From: Tillandsia leiboldiana
Lineage: Eukaryota > Streptophyta > Magnoliopsida > Poales > Bromeliaceae
NCBI GenBank assembly: GCA_029204045.2
Contig: CM055065.1
Span: 50,063,553 to 50,127,552 of the forward strand
Length of the DNA: 64,000 nt
Direction: 5' to 3'
The first letter of the stretch is position 1. Every line of letters starts with the position of its first letter. Under the pieces are notes generated by a model. That model saw only the letters and a program-made list of their open reading frames with translations, made no database searches and had not been told where the DNA came from. Shown piece by piece: positions 48,240 to 60,337 of the stretch. The translations under genes and the position numbers were made by a program.

Positions 48240-48462
48240 AAAAAGCTGAAGTTCGGTGAAAGTGGTTTGCGCGCCGCCCCGCGCGCGCGCGCATCTTTGT
48301 GCTGTAATAAGTGGATCGATCCATCCATCCACACATTAGGGCTTTTGCTTTCGCGGCTTCGCTTGTTTGCTAGACAAAAAATTTGCGACACATCTGAAAC
48401 TGTTACCTCCTTCAAGGCAAACTATCTATAGGGAATAATGCTTGCTTGCAATGGTTTTCCCT

Positions 48463-48501
<39 letters not shown>

Positions 48502-48937
48502 CAAGTTTTAATTGGAAGCTGTGATGTGCTACTGCAGGCTCTTTTGTTTTTGATAAATTTGCTGAATTGTAAACACTCTTATGCAAATGTTGTGTAAGAT
48601 TGTAAGACTGGGCGGTGGTGGATTGCTTGTAATTCTATCATCCATGGCTTTCAGTTGACAACAAAAATCTGTGTGTTTAGAAGTAATGCAATTTTATTTT
48701 TATTTTTTTCTTTATTTTTGGGTTCCCTTTGATTTTTTTTTTTCTTTTGTATCCGAAGTAGAGTGCATTCGCTGGCATGAAATTTTTATATTATGATTTC
48801 ATCAAAAAATTTAAGTTCTCAAATTTTAATTAATTGATTATATATTTCATTAAAAAAATATAGTTTGAGAATTGTAATTAAGTTTCGTCATTTTATGAAA
48901 AATAAAATAAAAGAAAGTTTTAATAATTAAAGGGTAT
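48240..48937. other. 3' UTR and spacer after the kinase gene
   Basis: Holds a (CG)n run at 48280-48292 just after the stop, and an uninterrupted T run of about 37 bases at 48465-48501. No gene seen. Confidence 0.6.
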
Positions 48938-49095
48938 ATATAAGTATACACTTCTTTAGGGGTGTATATTTTACACCCTACCTCATTCTGGGGTGGGTGA
49001 ATTTTACTCGTCACATTAATGACGAGTGAAATAATATCCACCCCAGGATGAGGTGGGGTGTACATCTAGCCCCTAAAGGGGTGTACATCTAGCAT
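48938..49095. mobile_element. Five-hairpin MITE, copy 6 (subfamily II)
   Basis: Starts ATATAAGTATACACTTCTTT and ends GGGGTGTACATCTAGCATCC. It shows ACTCGTCACATTAATGACGAGT as a near-perfect central hairpin, with CACCCCAGGATGAGGTGGGG and CCCCTAAAGGGG stems. Only 23 bp separate it from copy 7. Confidence 0.75.
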
Positions 49096-49118
49096 CCCTC
49101 ATAATTAAAACCGAGAGA

Positions 49119-49252
49119 GGCTAGGTGTACACCCCACTCCATCCTGAGGTGAGTATTATTTTACTCGTCACATTGATTGACGAGTAAAATTTACTCCATT
49201 CCGGAATGGAGTAAGGTGTAAGATATATATCTCTAAAGGGGATGTATATTTA
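49119..49252. mobile_element. Five-hairpin MITE, copy 7 (subfamily II)
   Basis: Starts GCTAGGTGTACACCCCACTC. The central hairpin is TTTTACTCGTCA / TGACGAGTAAAA, followed by CTCCATTCCGGAATGGAG, a perfect palindrome. The right end is decayed (CTCTAAAGGGGATGTATATT). It shares the subfamily II core with copy 6 and lies beside it. Confidence 0.7.
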
Positions 49253-49485
49253 TATATACTCAAAAAAAAAATAATAAATCTTATATAGAAATTAAAACTT
49301 TTTTATTACGGTAAATTAATTATTATTTAATTTAATCCGACAATAATAAACTCATCAAAAATTTTAGAGTACTAAAAAATAGAGCAATCCACATAGTACA
49401 AGGACCAACTTTGTGTTGTACCTAAAACATATATTAATTAGTTTTTATTAATTTAGTTGGGTTGGATCAAAAGTAGAATTTAATT

Positions 49486-49538
49486 CCGAGTCCGCGTCCG
49501 CGTCCGCGTCCGCGTTCGCGAAGCTCTAGAGAGAGAAA

Positions 49539-49585
<47 letters not shown>

Positions 49586-49610
49586 GCGTGTGTGTGTGTG
49601 AGCGAACGCA
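49486..49610. repeat. CCGCGT hexamers, GA and GT microsatellites in the MOB1 leader
   Basis: About five CGCGTC hexamers at 49491-49520, then a GA run at 49535-49580 and a GT run at 49584-49600, ending about 50 bp before the MOB1 start. A CT run follows inside intron 1 at 49686-49714. Confidence 0.85.
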
Positions 49611-49649
49611 GCGTCGAAGCCGCGAAGCAAAACCCCACACCCATCCGCG

Positions 49650-52600
49650 ATGAGCCTCTTCGGTCTCGGAAGGTACGATACCCTAATCTCTCTCTCTCTT
49701 TCTCTCTCTCTCTTGTGGATTCCCCCCATCGGATCCAGAATCTCGGGAATTCTCGCTGTTGCTTCTTCGATTTCGATCCCTTTCTCCTTCGATCCCCCGT
49801 TTTTTTGCCGAAAACGCCGTGATCTTATGTATTTGTTAGCTAATCACCTAAGATCCGCTCGGAAACGAGTAGTTCTTGATCGGATGTTAGGTCAATTGGT
49901 GCGACTTCATGAGAAATTGATGTTGGATCGCAAATTATGTGAAAACATATTGCTTCAGAGTTGATGTTTTAGTAACAAGATATTGTTCAGGTGCTCCATC
50001 TGTTCTTCAATATATTAGGTGTTTTTAGCTGATAAGATGAAGGATCCACTTGAAAATGAGTTGCTGATTGTCCATTTGGTTAAAATGATGCGGTTTGCGA
50101 GCCAAACTGTGTGTGATTTACTGCAATTTCATGTATCAGATGTGAGGTATGAAAAATGAAGCTGAATCGACGAGAAATATCTGATGTTTGTCCTCTGAAT
50201 TAAATGTTTTGGTAACACCATCTTGTTTGAGTAGCAGATCTAGTGTGTGTCCGGGTCTCACAATGAAGGGCAGTTTAAAAGTATGGATTAAATCCTTGCG
50301 CTCTCAGCTGTGATTCTAGAAAATTTATTGTTTTTTCTATAAAATGACCGGTTAACCCGTCAAGTTAAATGACTCTCATTTCAATTTCGAGATGGAGTTG
50401 TAATATATGAGAGAGTCCAAGGACTAAAGTGTTTAAATGAAACTCAAGGAACTGTGCTGCAATATCAGGATACTACAGGGATTATCCATACAATTTACCC
50501 TTTGTGAAATTACCAGAGAGTTGGTGGGCAAATTGCAAGGATTTAAGTGCCGTGGCACAGGGTCGTGCCGAAAACTTGCCGGCACGGTACGGCACGGTGC
50601 GTGCCGAGCCGTGCCGATGAGTGCCGGTCATAAAAAATACATGCGTGCCGACACATAATGGTATGAAATATTTAATTTCTTTAGCAACAAATTTTTTTTA
50701 ATTGCTTATTATGTATCTTTATCAAATATTTTGAACTTTATTAAGAAAATTACTTAGTAATTTTAAGAAAAGAGGGTTTTGAACTGTGTCATCGGCACGG
50801 GAGCTGTATCGTGCCGGTATCTTGTTGGCACGGTACGGCACGGTAGATACGGCCCGTACCGATGGATACTTAAAACCTTGGCAAATTGGCATGTGATTCC
50901 GGAGGATTATACAGCTGAATGCTGTTTTTGGTAGTCGGATTTTTTACGCGTCAAATAGATCCTTGTAAAAGTAGATTGAGAGAAGATATAGATGAGAACA
51001 ATGTGACTATTCATGCTAAAGTTCAATCCTTTACGGCTTTTCTGTGTCCCCTTTTGTCTTGTTGGGTGGGTAACTGGGTATGTTTTCAACCTTATTTCAC
51101 TGAAACTGTAAATCTCGTCGTATGTAGTTAATTAAGTTGGATCAACAACTGTGCTTTGACGTTACTAACCCGTAACTTAGTTAAACTATAATTTTTTTTT
51201 TTTTTCTCTTTTGTCTTTCGAAGCTGTTTTAAATTGCTTTGATTTATCTCAGGAATCAAAAGACATTTCGACCAAAGAAGAGTGCTCCATCCGGTAGCAA
51301 GGTAGATTTCCTAATTGCACGAGTAGTATTTATTTGAAACTTTTTCGTGTACAACCATTATTAGCAACAATATCATACTCTACACTCTCAGTCATTTACT
51401 TTTCCAATCGCTGACATGGCAAAGTTCACAATCTCAGAGCCATTCTGAATATGTTCTCGCATTTTATTTTCTGCCGATTTTACTTTCGTTAGACAAGTTT
51501 AGTCTACTCTTATTACTTCACATAGTGAAAGTTTTCTTGTTGGGGTACTGGTAAAATATGAATGAATGAAAAAGCAGAACATGCCATAACTTTACTAGGG
51601 CATATTTCATACTGTTTATCTTTCATAACTGCAGGGCGCACAGCTCCGTAAGCACATTGATGCCACTCTGGGTAGTGGAAATCTCAGGGAGGCAGTAAGG
51701 CTCCCCCCTGGCGAGGATGTTAACGAGTGGCTTGCTGTCAATAGTAATATGCTGTCTCCTGCTCTTCTTTTTAATTCGGTGTTTCTTACCACCTGTAACG
51801 GTTACGTTGCAGTTGTTTTTGTTTCGCGGTTATGTGATGTTTACTTCTGAATTTCATAGGTTAATTGCAAATTACTTGCTGAAGTTTGACCTTGATTTCA
51901 ATTTTGCCCTTTCAGTTTTAGTCGTAACAATTCAGTCTCTTTGTTTTGCATAATACATATTCTATGTTATCACTAAAATAGGGGTTCCGCTCAGCACTAT
52001 AGTTGGACTTTGCTTTGCTGAATGCGAAGCCTCGAGGATGAACGGAAGTCGCAGTGAAATTTCACAGATCAAATTGTTTAAAATGGGCGAAACTGAAATC
52101 AATCAAATTTTAGTGACTAAATTGTAATAATTGAGAAATAGAAATCTGGATTAATCTTCAGGAACTGAATTTGTAACCCGTAATTTCTCTATGTTCGTTC
52201 TATTCCAAATGTAATATTGTTTACATTATTCAAACCCAAATTCCGGTCCTGCTGCTCGATTCTAATGGAGCTTTTGGTTTCAGCTGTTGATTTCTTCAAT
52301 CAGGTTAATCTGCTGTATGGAACTCTCACAGAATTCTGCACACCTGAGAGCTGTCCTACAATGACTGCAGGCCCTAAGTATGTCTTATAGTGCTTATTTG
52401 CTGCACTCTTTAATGTCCGAAAGTTCTTAGAGAATTTAGCAGAGCAACAGTGCTTTTTATATGCTTTATCATAAACACCTCAATACAATCCAGTTAACTT
52501 TAGGACCTGTTCGATAAAGTACTGCTTGAGTTGTGCTGTTGGGAGAAGCACTCACAATTAAAGAAAATTGACTACTTATATTAAAAGAACATGGATTTTG

Positions 52601-53827
52601 TGCAGGTACGAATATAGGTGGGCAGATGGTGTACAGATAAAGAAACCGATAGAAGTTTCTGCACCAAAATATGTCGAGTATCTGATGGACTGGATTGAAG
52701 TTCAGCTTGATGATGAATCCATATTTCCTCAAAAACTTGGTAAACTTCAATTCTTAATGTTCTAACCTATCTTTCAAAGATATATACTCATCCAACTTAT
52801 GTTTTTCTTAGGAACGCCATTTCCCCCAAATTTTAAAGAAGTTGTTAAGACGATATTCAAACGTCTGTTCCGTGTTTATGCCCACATATACCACTCGCAT
52901 TTCCAGAAGATCGTCAGTCTCAAGGAAGAGGCGCATCTTAACACCTGCTTCAAGCATTTCATTCTATTTACATGTGTAAGTTATTTTTCTTCTTTGCATT
53001 GCTCATTTTAACTCTTTTAAAATCATCCGATTACTAAATTGTGGGTAAACCTAAGTGACCTTCGGAGATGAGTAAAATGTTTGCATTAGCCCTCCTGGTG
53101 AATACTTTCCGAATTACTATATATACCCGAACACAATCTCATGTCATGTCATGTGTTAGCAAAGTTCGGTGTCGAGATTAAATCAGGTTTTGGTTTATGG
53201 AAATTAGTTGTGACATCCCAATTGTCCCACATCGGATGGAATGGGATTGTGATTGGGTATATAAGAGACAATGAAAACTAGTAATAATAACTGGGTTTAA
53301 GCATTTTGGGTTGTGGTTTGGGCCCAACGAGTTATTATTGCTAGTGGGTCGGGTCGTTATATTTGGTATCAGAGCCAATCACCAGCCGGAAGTATGTGAC
53401 GCGAGTCTTGCCTGAGCCCGGGTCTAGATGGCAGGACTAGCGAAACAAGTCTTATATCGCCTGGTGATTTTGGACTGTGTGTGTGTGTTTGCACTGACGA
53501 TGACGTCAGGCCTAAACGATGGGTATGGAATTGTGATTGGATACATAAGAGACAATTGGACATTACTAATAATAACTGGGCTTAAATATTTTGAGCTGTG
53601 GTTTGGACTAGTGGGCCGTTGTTACATTAGTTTTCTACTGTTTAGGATATATTTCCTTACCCTCTTTTCAAGAGGTTCTGTACCACTGTTATATGCACAT
53701 TTTACGTAAGCAGAAGCGCGTGGCTCATGTTTATCGTGTGATTGCGATGCAGGAGTTCGTGCTGATCGACAAGAAGGAACTCGCACCCCTTCAGGAGCTT
53801 ATAGAATCCATCATAGTTCCTTATTAA
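49650..53827 (+). CDS. MOB1: MOB kinase activator-like 1 (MOB1), 215 aa
   Basis: Seven exons: 49650-49672, 51253-51301, 51635-51743, 52284-52377, 52606-52739, 52812-52975 and 53753-53827 (648 bases, 215 residues, the normal MOB1 length). MOB1 is the co-activator of NDR/LATS-type AGC kinases in the Hippo-like pathway and in plants acts in cytokinesis and growth. Motifs: MSLFGLGRNQKTFRPKKSAP at the start, LRKHIDATLGSGNLREAVRL, EFCTPESCPTM (zinc-binding Cys pair), YEYRWADG, APKYVEYLMDWIEVQL, PFPPNFKEVVKTIFKRLFRV, then HIYHSHF (zinc-binding His pair) and FKHFILFTCEFVLIDKKELA. The zinc ligands C, C, H and H are all present. The first coding exon has just 23 bases. Intron 1 is about 1.6 kb and carries a palindromic GGCACGG element; intron 6 carries a TRIM. 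Confidence 0.97.
50536..50882. mobile_element. GGCACGG-rich MITE-like element in MOB1 intron 1
   Basis: Flanked by imperfect inverted ends (CAAGGATTTAAGTGCC and, inverted, CCAAGGTTTTAAGTATCC). The arms are packed with GTGCCG/CGGCAC repeats such as CCGGCACGGTACGGCACGG, present in both arms around an AT-rich loop, so the whole can fold back. No coding sequence. Confidence 0.7.
53209..53625 (+). mobile_element. TRIM retroelement in MOB1 intron 6
   Basis: LTR 1 is 53209-53361, starting TGTGACATCCCAATTGTCCC and ending GGGTCGTTATA. Directly after it, TGGTATCAGAGCC (53364-53376) is the usual primer-binding site for initiator tRNA-Met. About 130 bp of non-coding internal sequence follows, then LTR 2 at about 53505-53625 with matching blocks (GGAATTGTGATTGGATAC, AAGAGACAAT, TAATAATAACTGGGCTTAA, GTTACA). 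The 5' part of LTR 2 is diverged. With roughly 150-bp LTRs and no genes, it fits a terminal-repeat retrotransposon in miniature. Confidence 0.8.
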
Positions 53828-54551
53828 GAGTGAACTTGTATATCTGCGGACTAATAATGCCTACGGTTTATTGCTAATTCTTGGAACAATGTATTATGTG
53901 GGATCTACTTCGATAATTATTAACTGTATTAGTGTGTTGAACTAATTGGTAATGCTGGTGCAGTTCCCGCAAATGCAAAAGAGTGAAACAGTAGTTTTAA
54001 TTTGTTGGTAAATTGCGCACCGTAGTAACTCCCGAGATTAAAAATAAGCAAAACAAATAGCATACTATCTCTCTTTCAAAAGAAAAAACACACATACAAT
54101 TACAAGCCATTTTCGTATAAACCAGGACAAACCACAAGCGTGAAAACATCATATACAAGTATCAAAATCCACTGGAAAGCGGAGGAAGAAGAATAAATAA
54201 CTGCTCTTGATAAGAGAAGCCACAAAAGAAAGAAGAAAAAAAATCTGATCTAACTATGCCGAGGCTCTACAAAAATATAGGTAAAAATGTTTGGAGAACC
54301 CCCATTAACATAATAGAGCATTTTGACAAAGAACCCACCAACTTTATCATTTTTATGTTTCTCATCGGCACGGCATCAACTTTCATCTGTTCTGATTTGG
54401 TTATAGCTTACGTTAGTCGAATTCATCGGAAATGACGTTACCATTCCCGACGAAGATAACTCGAATCAAAACGAGCAAAAGTAGAGGGAGTGTCGAGTAA
54501 CGAAGAAGGTTAAGGTGACTTCGAGGGGGGTGTGTCTCCATACATGTTTAC
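53828..54551. other. Convergent spacer between MOB1 and the coiled-coil gene
   Basis: Short 3'-to-3' region holding the two 3' UTRs. No gene or mobile element seen. Confidence 0.65.
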
Positions 54552-56267
54552 CTACAATATATTCGGTACGTGTGATTCGAGTCTCAACTGCAGCTCTTTC
54601 ATCTTTGAGCTCAGCTCCACCTTCTGCTCCTTGTAGCTCTGAAGCAAGAAATCTTTCCCTTCAATCACTTCCTTGAGCTCTCCAACTTCTTTCTTCAGCA
54701 CCTCCGTGCTCTCCCCCGCATCCCCTTTCATCCTCTCCACCGCGACGCACTGCAATTCGGCACGATCATCCACACTATCGGCGTAAAATCCATTTACCTG
54801 CCCATTGACAACCACGCGATAGTCCGCGATGACTTTCCTCAACTGTTGGATCTCCCTCTCGGAATCGAACAATTCCCGGTTAGCAGAATCGAGCTGTGCC
54901 TGCAGATTGGCCGATTCTGAAACCCGAATGCGGAGAGAAGTTTGAAGGTCCGTGATTTGGGCTTGCATTTCCATAATCATCTCGTCGCGCCTCTTTAGCT
55001 GCTGTCTTAATTTATGTACTACTTCTCTCTTGGCATATATGTCGGATGATCCAGATTCTGAGGCATGGGGTGATGATGCCCACATCACACCGCCGTTCTC
55101 ATTGCTCAATTCTGATCCCGTGAACTTGACGAGCGGAAGGGAGGGATCGGCATCTTTTGATATTGCCCTAGTATCGACTCCGCCTCCTGCAAGCTCTGTT
55201 ATCGACAAATCGACCAGCAAAGTTGATTAAATATGTTGTTTCAGTGACACTGAATAATAATACATGTATATGAAACAAAAGGAATAAATATGTCCTTGAC
55301 TATCCTGTATCCAAAAGTTGTAGTCATCTAGGGCTTTAGTTATTGTATCTAACAAAATTTGCGTTTAACCTAACAAAGGAAAATTATAGAGAGGCTTGCT
55401 CTAATAATAACAGCCAAGATCAGCCCATGAGTACCGAGGAAAAATAAATCAACTTACCTGTTAAAATTATCAAACTTGATAAAAAATAACCAGAACATAG
55501 TTAACACCCAGGTGAAGCAAACATTTCAGCTAAAATTCTCCTATTTGTTTAATACCTGTAATCTCAATTTCATAATGTAAATAACATTTTCCACTGTGTT
55601 GATAAGCACTCCTCGCCTACTAAAGCCTAGCAGATGTGCTTTTGCGTCTCCATTTAAATCATAAGTTATCTCAGACCTTAACATGGATTTTGGAATTCAT
55701 GTATGAGCTTTTAATTAGCATTTGGAGTGAGATCTTAGCGCTAGCTGCAAGGGTATTGCTTTACCTAAAAGGGGACAGAGAACAATGCCTCGTGAGAGAT
55801 GTACTACATGAATCTCTTCGTAGATTAGAAAATTTCAAGTTATGCAATGATCTTTTTCTTCAAAAACCTTCAAACGATCATCTTAAAGTATGTTTACCTG
55901 AAAGACAATAGTAGCAACTGTCCTTATCCGGGTTAAAGCGATTGAGATTTGAATGCAGTTTGCATGCTCCTGATCTTCTTGTGGATGGGATTTTTCCATT
56001 TCCTGGGGGTAAAAGGCCAACTTCTTGAAGTTTTGAAGACAAGAGATCAAGGTAAAACAGCTTAAGTAGAAAGTAATAAAGAATAAGACCTTTAATGGAA
56101 TTATTTTGTCGCATTTTCTCAAAGGTCTGCTTCAGCTTGCACCCGAGCCTGACGGTCAGCGTGCTCAGAAGTGCACCTCCTGCAATAAGAACCCAATTTG
56201 GTCTCTGTCCTTGAATATTGTTCAGCTTCCCGGTTCTTTGTATAGCCCCATTTGTCTTAGATCTCAT
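54552..56267 (-). CDS. Membrane-anchored coiled-coil protein, 315 aa
   Basis: Exons 56267-56090, 56023-55898 and 55195-54552 (948 bases, phases agree). I do not recognise a named family. The N-terminus is short and polar, followed by one hydrophobic segment (NWVLIAGGALLSTLTVRLG, about residues 24-42), then a basic KLKQTFEKMRQ. The middle has a CYYC-type cysteine cluster (DKDSCYYCLS). Residues about 160-305 form a long heptad-like coiled coil (VVHKLRQQLKRRDEMIMEMQ, LQAQLDSANRELFDSEREIQ, KDFLLQSYKEQKVELSSKMK). The likely role is a membrane-bound scaffold or tether. The acceptor of exon 2 could also be three bases further downstream, which would remove one residue. It shares a head-to-head promoter region with the MORF gene. 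Confidence 0.82.
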
Positions 56268-57930
56268 GTTAAGAGTAAATAAAGTGTTGTCGACGAGAAA
56301 ACAATAGATTTATTGGAGCTCGACCTAGACAAGATCCATATATAACAGGATAAGAGCCTAGTTTTGATGAATAGTGAAAACGAAGAACAAAGATACTTTC
56401 ACATATTGCAAAGATAGCGAACCGATCATCAAGCAAGACGGAAATGTGCAACAAGAGAAATTATTGATTAACCATACCGAAAATTTCAACCACCTTCGGT
56501 TGAGTTCATGAGATTAAATTGCTTCAAATATTAAACCCCTAGATTTAGATTCCGTTCACCGGATTGAGTTGATTGCGTAGAATGTAATTACTTAGTAACA
56601 TCAATCAGATAACACTCAACATAGCGGACCAAATCGAAGAATCTACAGCAGTGAACTTATAAAGGTTCCAATTCCAAAATCTTATAGCCCAAATTTTCCT
56701 ATACTCCCTAATATTGTTTTTACCTGCATCTGAGGCATATTAGTTACAAGACACAAAGAATCACTAAATTATCCAACCAAGTAGTAGTTTATTGAAATGA
56801 AAAAACTACTAAAAGAATCGTAAACATTCACAACCAATTCCTATATTTACTCTTCTAATGATCAAACTAACAAATCAGAAGCATTGAATACATCAGAAAA
56901 GCAATTTCTCATAACCAATCCAATGAATCCGCAATCTAACAAGAGGAAATCAGAAATAGAGATCAAAATTTGGAGCTACAGAGATTCGACGAACGAGAAC
57001 TCGATATCGACCTCATTCAACTCCAAAATCGGCGCCGACGAAGACTATTTGCGTCTCCGCTTCGATCTCACAACCCTAGATCGCTCCGATTCGAGACCAC
57101 GGGGGAGGGGCGATCGAAAATGGCGCGTTGGCGTGGTGAAGAGGAGGGGGGGTGGGTGGTGGAGGAAGAGGACGAAGGGGCGGTGTATTAGATTAGAGGG
57201 GAGAGGAGCGAGAAAAGTGCGTCGCCACCGCGCGGCCGCGGAAACGCGGTTTCTACGAGAAGTAGAAAAAGCGCTTCGCGTCGCGGTGTCGTCGCCCCGT
57301 GCGGACCCGTGCGGACGCCCGCATAGAATGCTTGTGCGGATCGGATCGATCACTTATTATTACTTTGTCGGGAGAAATCATGACCGTTCATTGAATCATG
57401 ATTTTTTGCACGGAACAGAACACCACGCATTAGTCCTTGAAATCATTCAATATTGTGTCTTAGTCCCTCAAAACTTTCTATTAATATTCTAGTGTTTTTG
57501 TGCTTTAGAAATCTTTGTAATAAGAAAAATATTTGGAAAAAAAAAAAAAAAAAAAAATTGGGGAGGAAACAAAAAGAAATATAGAAAATTGGGAATAAAA
57601 ATGGGGTCAATGGTTAATATTGAAAATTGTAAGGGATAAATATGCCAAAAAAAACAAGGGGTTGTTCCTTGTTTATATTGGGCTTTCTCATTTTAATTTT
57701 AGCCCGGCCCGATAAGCTTCGTTTTAACTATACATTATATACCTACGGTGGAGGATCATCCAAATTCATAAACCCTGCCGCTTTAAGATTGGTGCGGGGA
57801 CTCGGTCGATCGCTCCACGCGATTTGTTGCTCCTCTTTAAAACCCTCGTCCCCTCCACTCAACGATCATCTCCTTCGCGTACGGCGCTAGGGTTTTCATC
57901 TCCTCGCTGTGCGTAGTGTGTACATCTCCC
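56268..57930. other. Bidirectional promoter region between coiled-coil and MORF genes
   Basis: About 1.66 kb between two divergent start codons. A GC-rich island lies at 57030-57350, and an A run of about 20 bases at 57537-57557. The island has open frames on both strands, but they overlap one another and show no recognisable family, so I take it for promoter or leader sequence of the minus-strand gene. Confidence 0.55.
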
Positions 57931-60337
57931 ATGGCGATCGCCTCCACGGTCCGATCCCTCCTCTCCTCCCCCTCTCGCTCCCCCTTCTCCCTCCTCCTCC
58001 TCTCCAATCGCTTCTCCTTCTCCTCCTCCTCCTCCTCCTCCTCGTCCGCGTCCATCGCCGGGCTCTTCCGCCTCCGCCCGTCGCCCATCGCCGCGCCTCG
58101 GACGGGGCTCGGCCTCCGCCTCGGCGCTGCGCGGCTCGTCCAGGTGCGCTTCGCCGTTCGCCGCCCCGGCGGCGACGCTTACTCGCCCCTGAAATCCGGA
58201 GGGTCGGGGTTCGGCGATCGGCCCCCGACGGAGATGGCGCCGCTGTTCCCCGGGTGTGACTACGAGCACTGGCTCATCGTCATGGACAAGCCCGGGGGCG
58301 AGGGCGCCGCCAAGCAGCAGATGATCGATTGCTACGTCCAAACCCTAGCCAAAGTCCTTGGAAGGTATCATCTCTGTTTTCTTCTTATTCAATCTCTGAT
58401 TCCATTTCTCAGTACCATATATTTTTGGTAAAAAATGTATGAAAATTTTAATTCAAATCATTAGATTTAATTTGTTTGACTAAAATCACTGGGCTCCATG
58501 AAGAAACCGGAAGTTAAACAGGGTGTCAGCCATTTTGAAATGGCCTGAAGTTGAAATTATCTCCGATTTTCCATACATTTTTACCCTTTTTTTTTGTAAT
58601 TTAGATTGATCTGAATACTGTTTTGTTAAATCTGTTTTCTTTTGCCTTCTCTTATTGGAACGATTCAGTGAGGAGGAAGCGAAGAAGAAGATATATAATG
58701 TATCGTGCGAGCGCTACTTTGGCTTTGGATGTGAGATTGATGAGGAGACCTCAAACAAACTTGAAGGTTTCTTTTGCTGATTTTAAATGTTATAGTTAGT
58801 TTCCGTGATAAATTTGTATTGGATAGTTTTTTTTTAGGAATCAATTGGCGTTTTCGTGGTATGTCGAGTAATCATTTTGCTGTTACAGGTCTTCCTGGTG
58901 TTCTCTTTGTGCTTCCAGATTCCTATGTTGACGCAGAGTACAAGGACTACGGAGGTGCGATTTTTTTAACCTGAAATTGATTATTATTTGTTCATTTTCT
59001 TGTATCTAAATCTTTACTGCATAATGACAGCCAAGGGATCTTTGGATTCTCAGTGCCAATTTATTATCTTAATTGTCTTTAGGTAGAAATAACAAGCTCT
59101 TTTCATAATAGTTCCAAGCTTTACACATTGTTCAGTCCATCTTGGCAAAGCGGACGAGCTTATATGTCTTGCTTTGAATGCTAATGGACTAATATTAACA
59201 TCTCCATTATCGGTTCTGCACTTCATTCAATGAAGCTGTAGATGAGTTAAAGGTGAGACATAACAAAGATCGAAAACATAAGACCATCAAGTTGAATTTG
59301 GTCAAATCTCCTTTCAAAAAGTATAACGGATACCAAAGTCAAACCCCAAATAGATGCAGGACACGGACAACTATCGCACCGTAAGAAATTATTTCCTACA
59401 ACAAAATAAACCCTAATCTAAATTTAGGCTGCATCCGAAACAAAAGGAGGAAAGTGACTAAGGGGAAAAGGTGAGAGAAAAGGGAGGAATATTGAGTTAT
59501 TGCAGTTCTAGCTACTGCAATGCATAAATCAGCTTACGACAAATTTTGCTCTGCTACATGCTAGCCTACTAGTTCTTTGTTTTCATAGACTAATTTTTCT
59601 ACTGTTCTACTAAAAGAGAGTAGTTCTGTAAATGTTGTTTCATTAATTTTTCTTTCAGGTTAAAAGTGTGAGTAGTGCCTGAACATTACTGTAGTGTTCT
59701 GGTCTCTGAAACATAATGAGTCATAATTGCATTTTCAATTCGTAATTGTTTAAACAGTGCCCAACTTGTCGTATGGAGTGATCTTTTTATCCCACATCTG
59801 TCCAAAATGAACCGCCATATAATTTAGGGATACAATCATAAGATGGTATCGATTACATTTATAGGAATTGGCATCAAGAATTTTCGATGGAGAGTGCATC
59901 CAGGGTGTGATAAATATGAACTAGACCTAAACTTAATGCCCAAATTTACTCACTAGACCTAATCACAACCCGATTACGGATTATTGCCTGCACACTTTTC
60001 GGAAACAATAAAGAAACTCAATTACAGGCTGCACTGACTTCCATTTGATTTGTGTAGTAACTAATCCAATTAAATCGGACTGCATTGAAGAACTATTTTT
60101 TTTGAAGCAACCATTTGTGTTTTCGGACTTTGTAGCCAAATTACTTCTAGTACTCATAATTATTGGGTCATTTGTTATATTTTTCTGTTTCATGCAGCCG
60201 AGTTGTTTGTAAATGGGGAGGTCGTTCAAAGACCTCCGGAGAGGCAGAGGAGAATCGACAGTGTGCTGCAGAGATCTCAGGAAAGGACCAGACACGACCG
60301 GCCTCGTTACGTGCGACGGAGGGAGAACCAGCGGTGA
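57931..60337 (+). CDS. MORF: Multiple organellar RNA editing factor (MORF/RIP), plastid MORF2/MORF9 type, 245 aa
   Basis: Exons 57931-58364, 58669-58766, 58889-58954 and 60198-60337 (738 bases). MORF proteins join PPR proteins in C-to-U RNA editing in plastids or mitochondria. The start MAIASTVRSLLSSPSRSPFS opens a transit peptide with a Ser run (codons from TCC repeats) and many Arg but few acidic residues, fitting organelle import. The MORF box is complete: FPGCDYEHWLIVMDKPGGEG, QQMIDCYVQTLAKVLG, SEEEAKKKIYNVSCERYFGF, EIDEETSNKLEGLPGVLFVL, PDSYVDAEYKDYGAELFVNG, and PPERQRR. The C-terminus is Arg-rich (HDRPRYVRRRENQR). The box sequence points to the plastid MORF2/MORF9 clade; which of the two is not settled. 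The upstream GTG-led frame is ignored because the ATG gives the usual MORF start. Confidence 0.95.

Noticed and set aside
56884..57492. A 202-codon plus-strand frame
   Set aside because: Lies in the divergent promoter region, Arg/Gly-rich, without recognisable motifs, and competes with minus-strand frames over the same GC island.
57859..58341. A 160-codon minus-strand frame rich in Glu, Arg and Gly
   Set aside because: Antisense of MORF exon 1; the composition follows from the GC-rich TCC/CGC codons.
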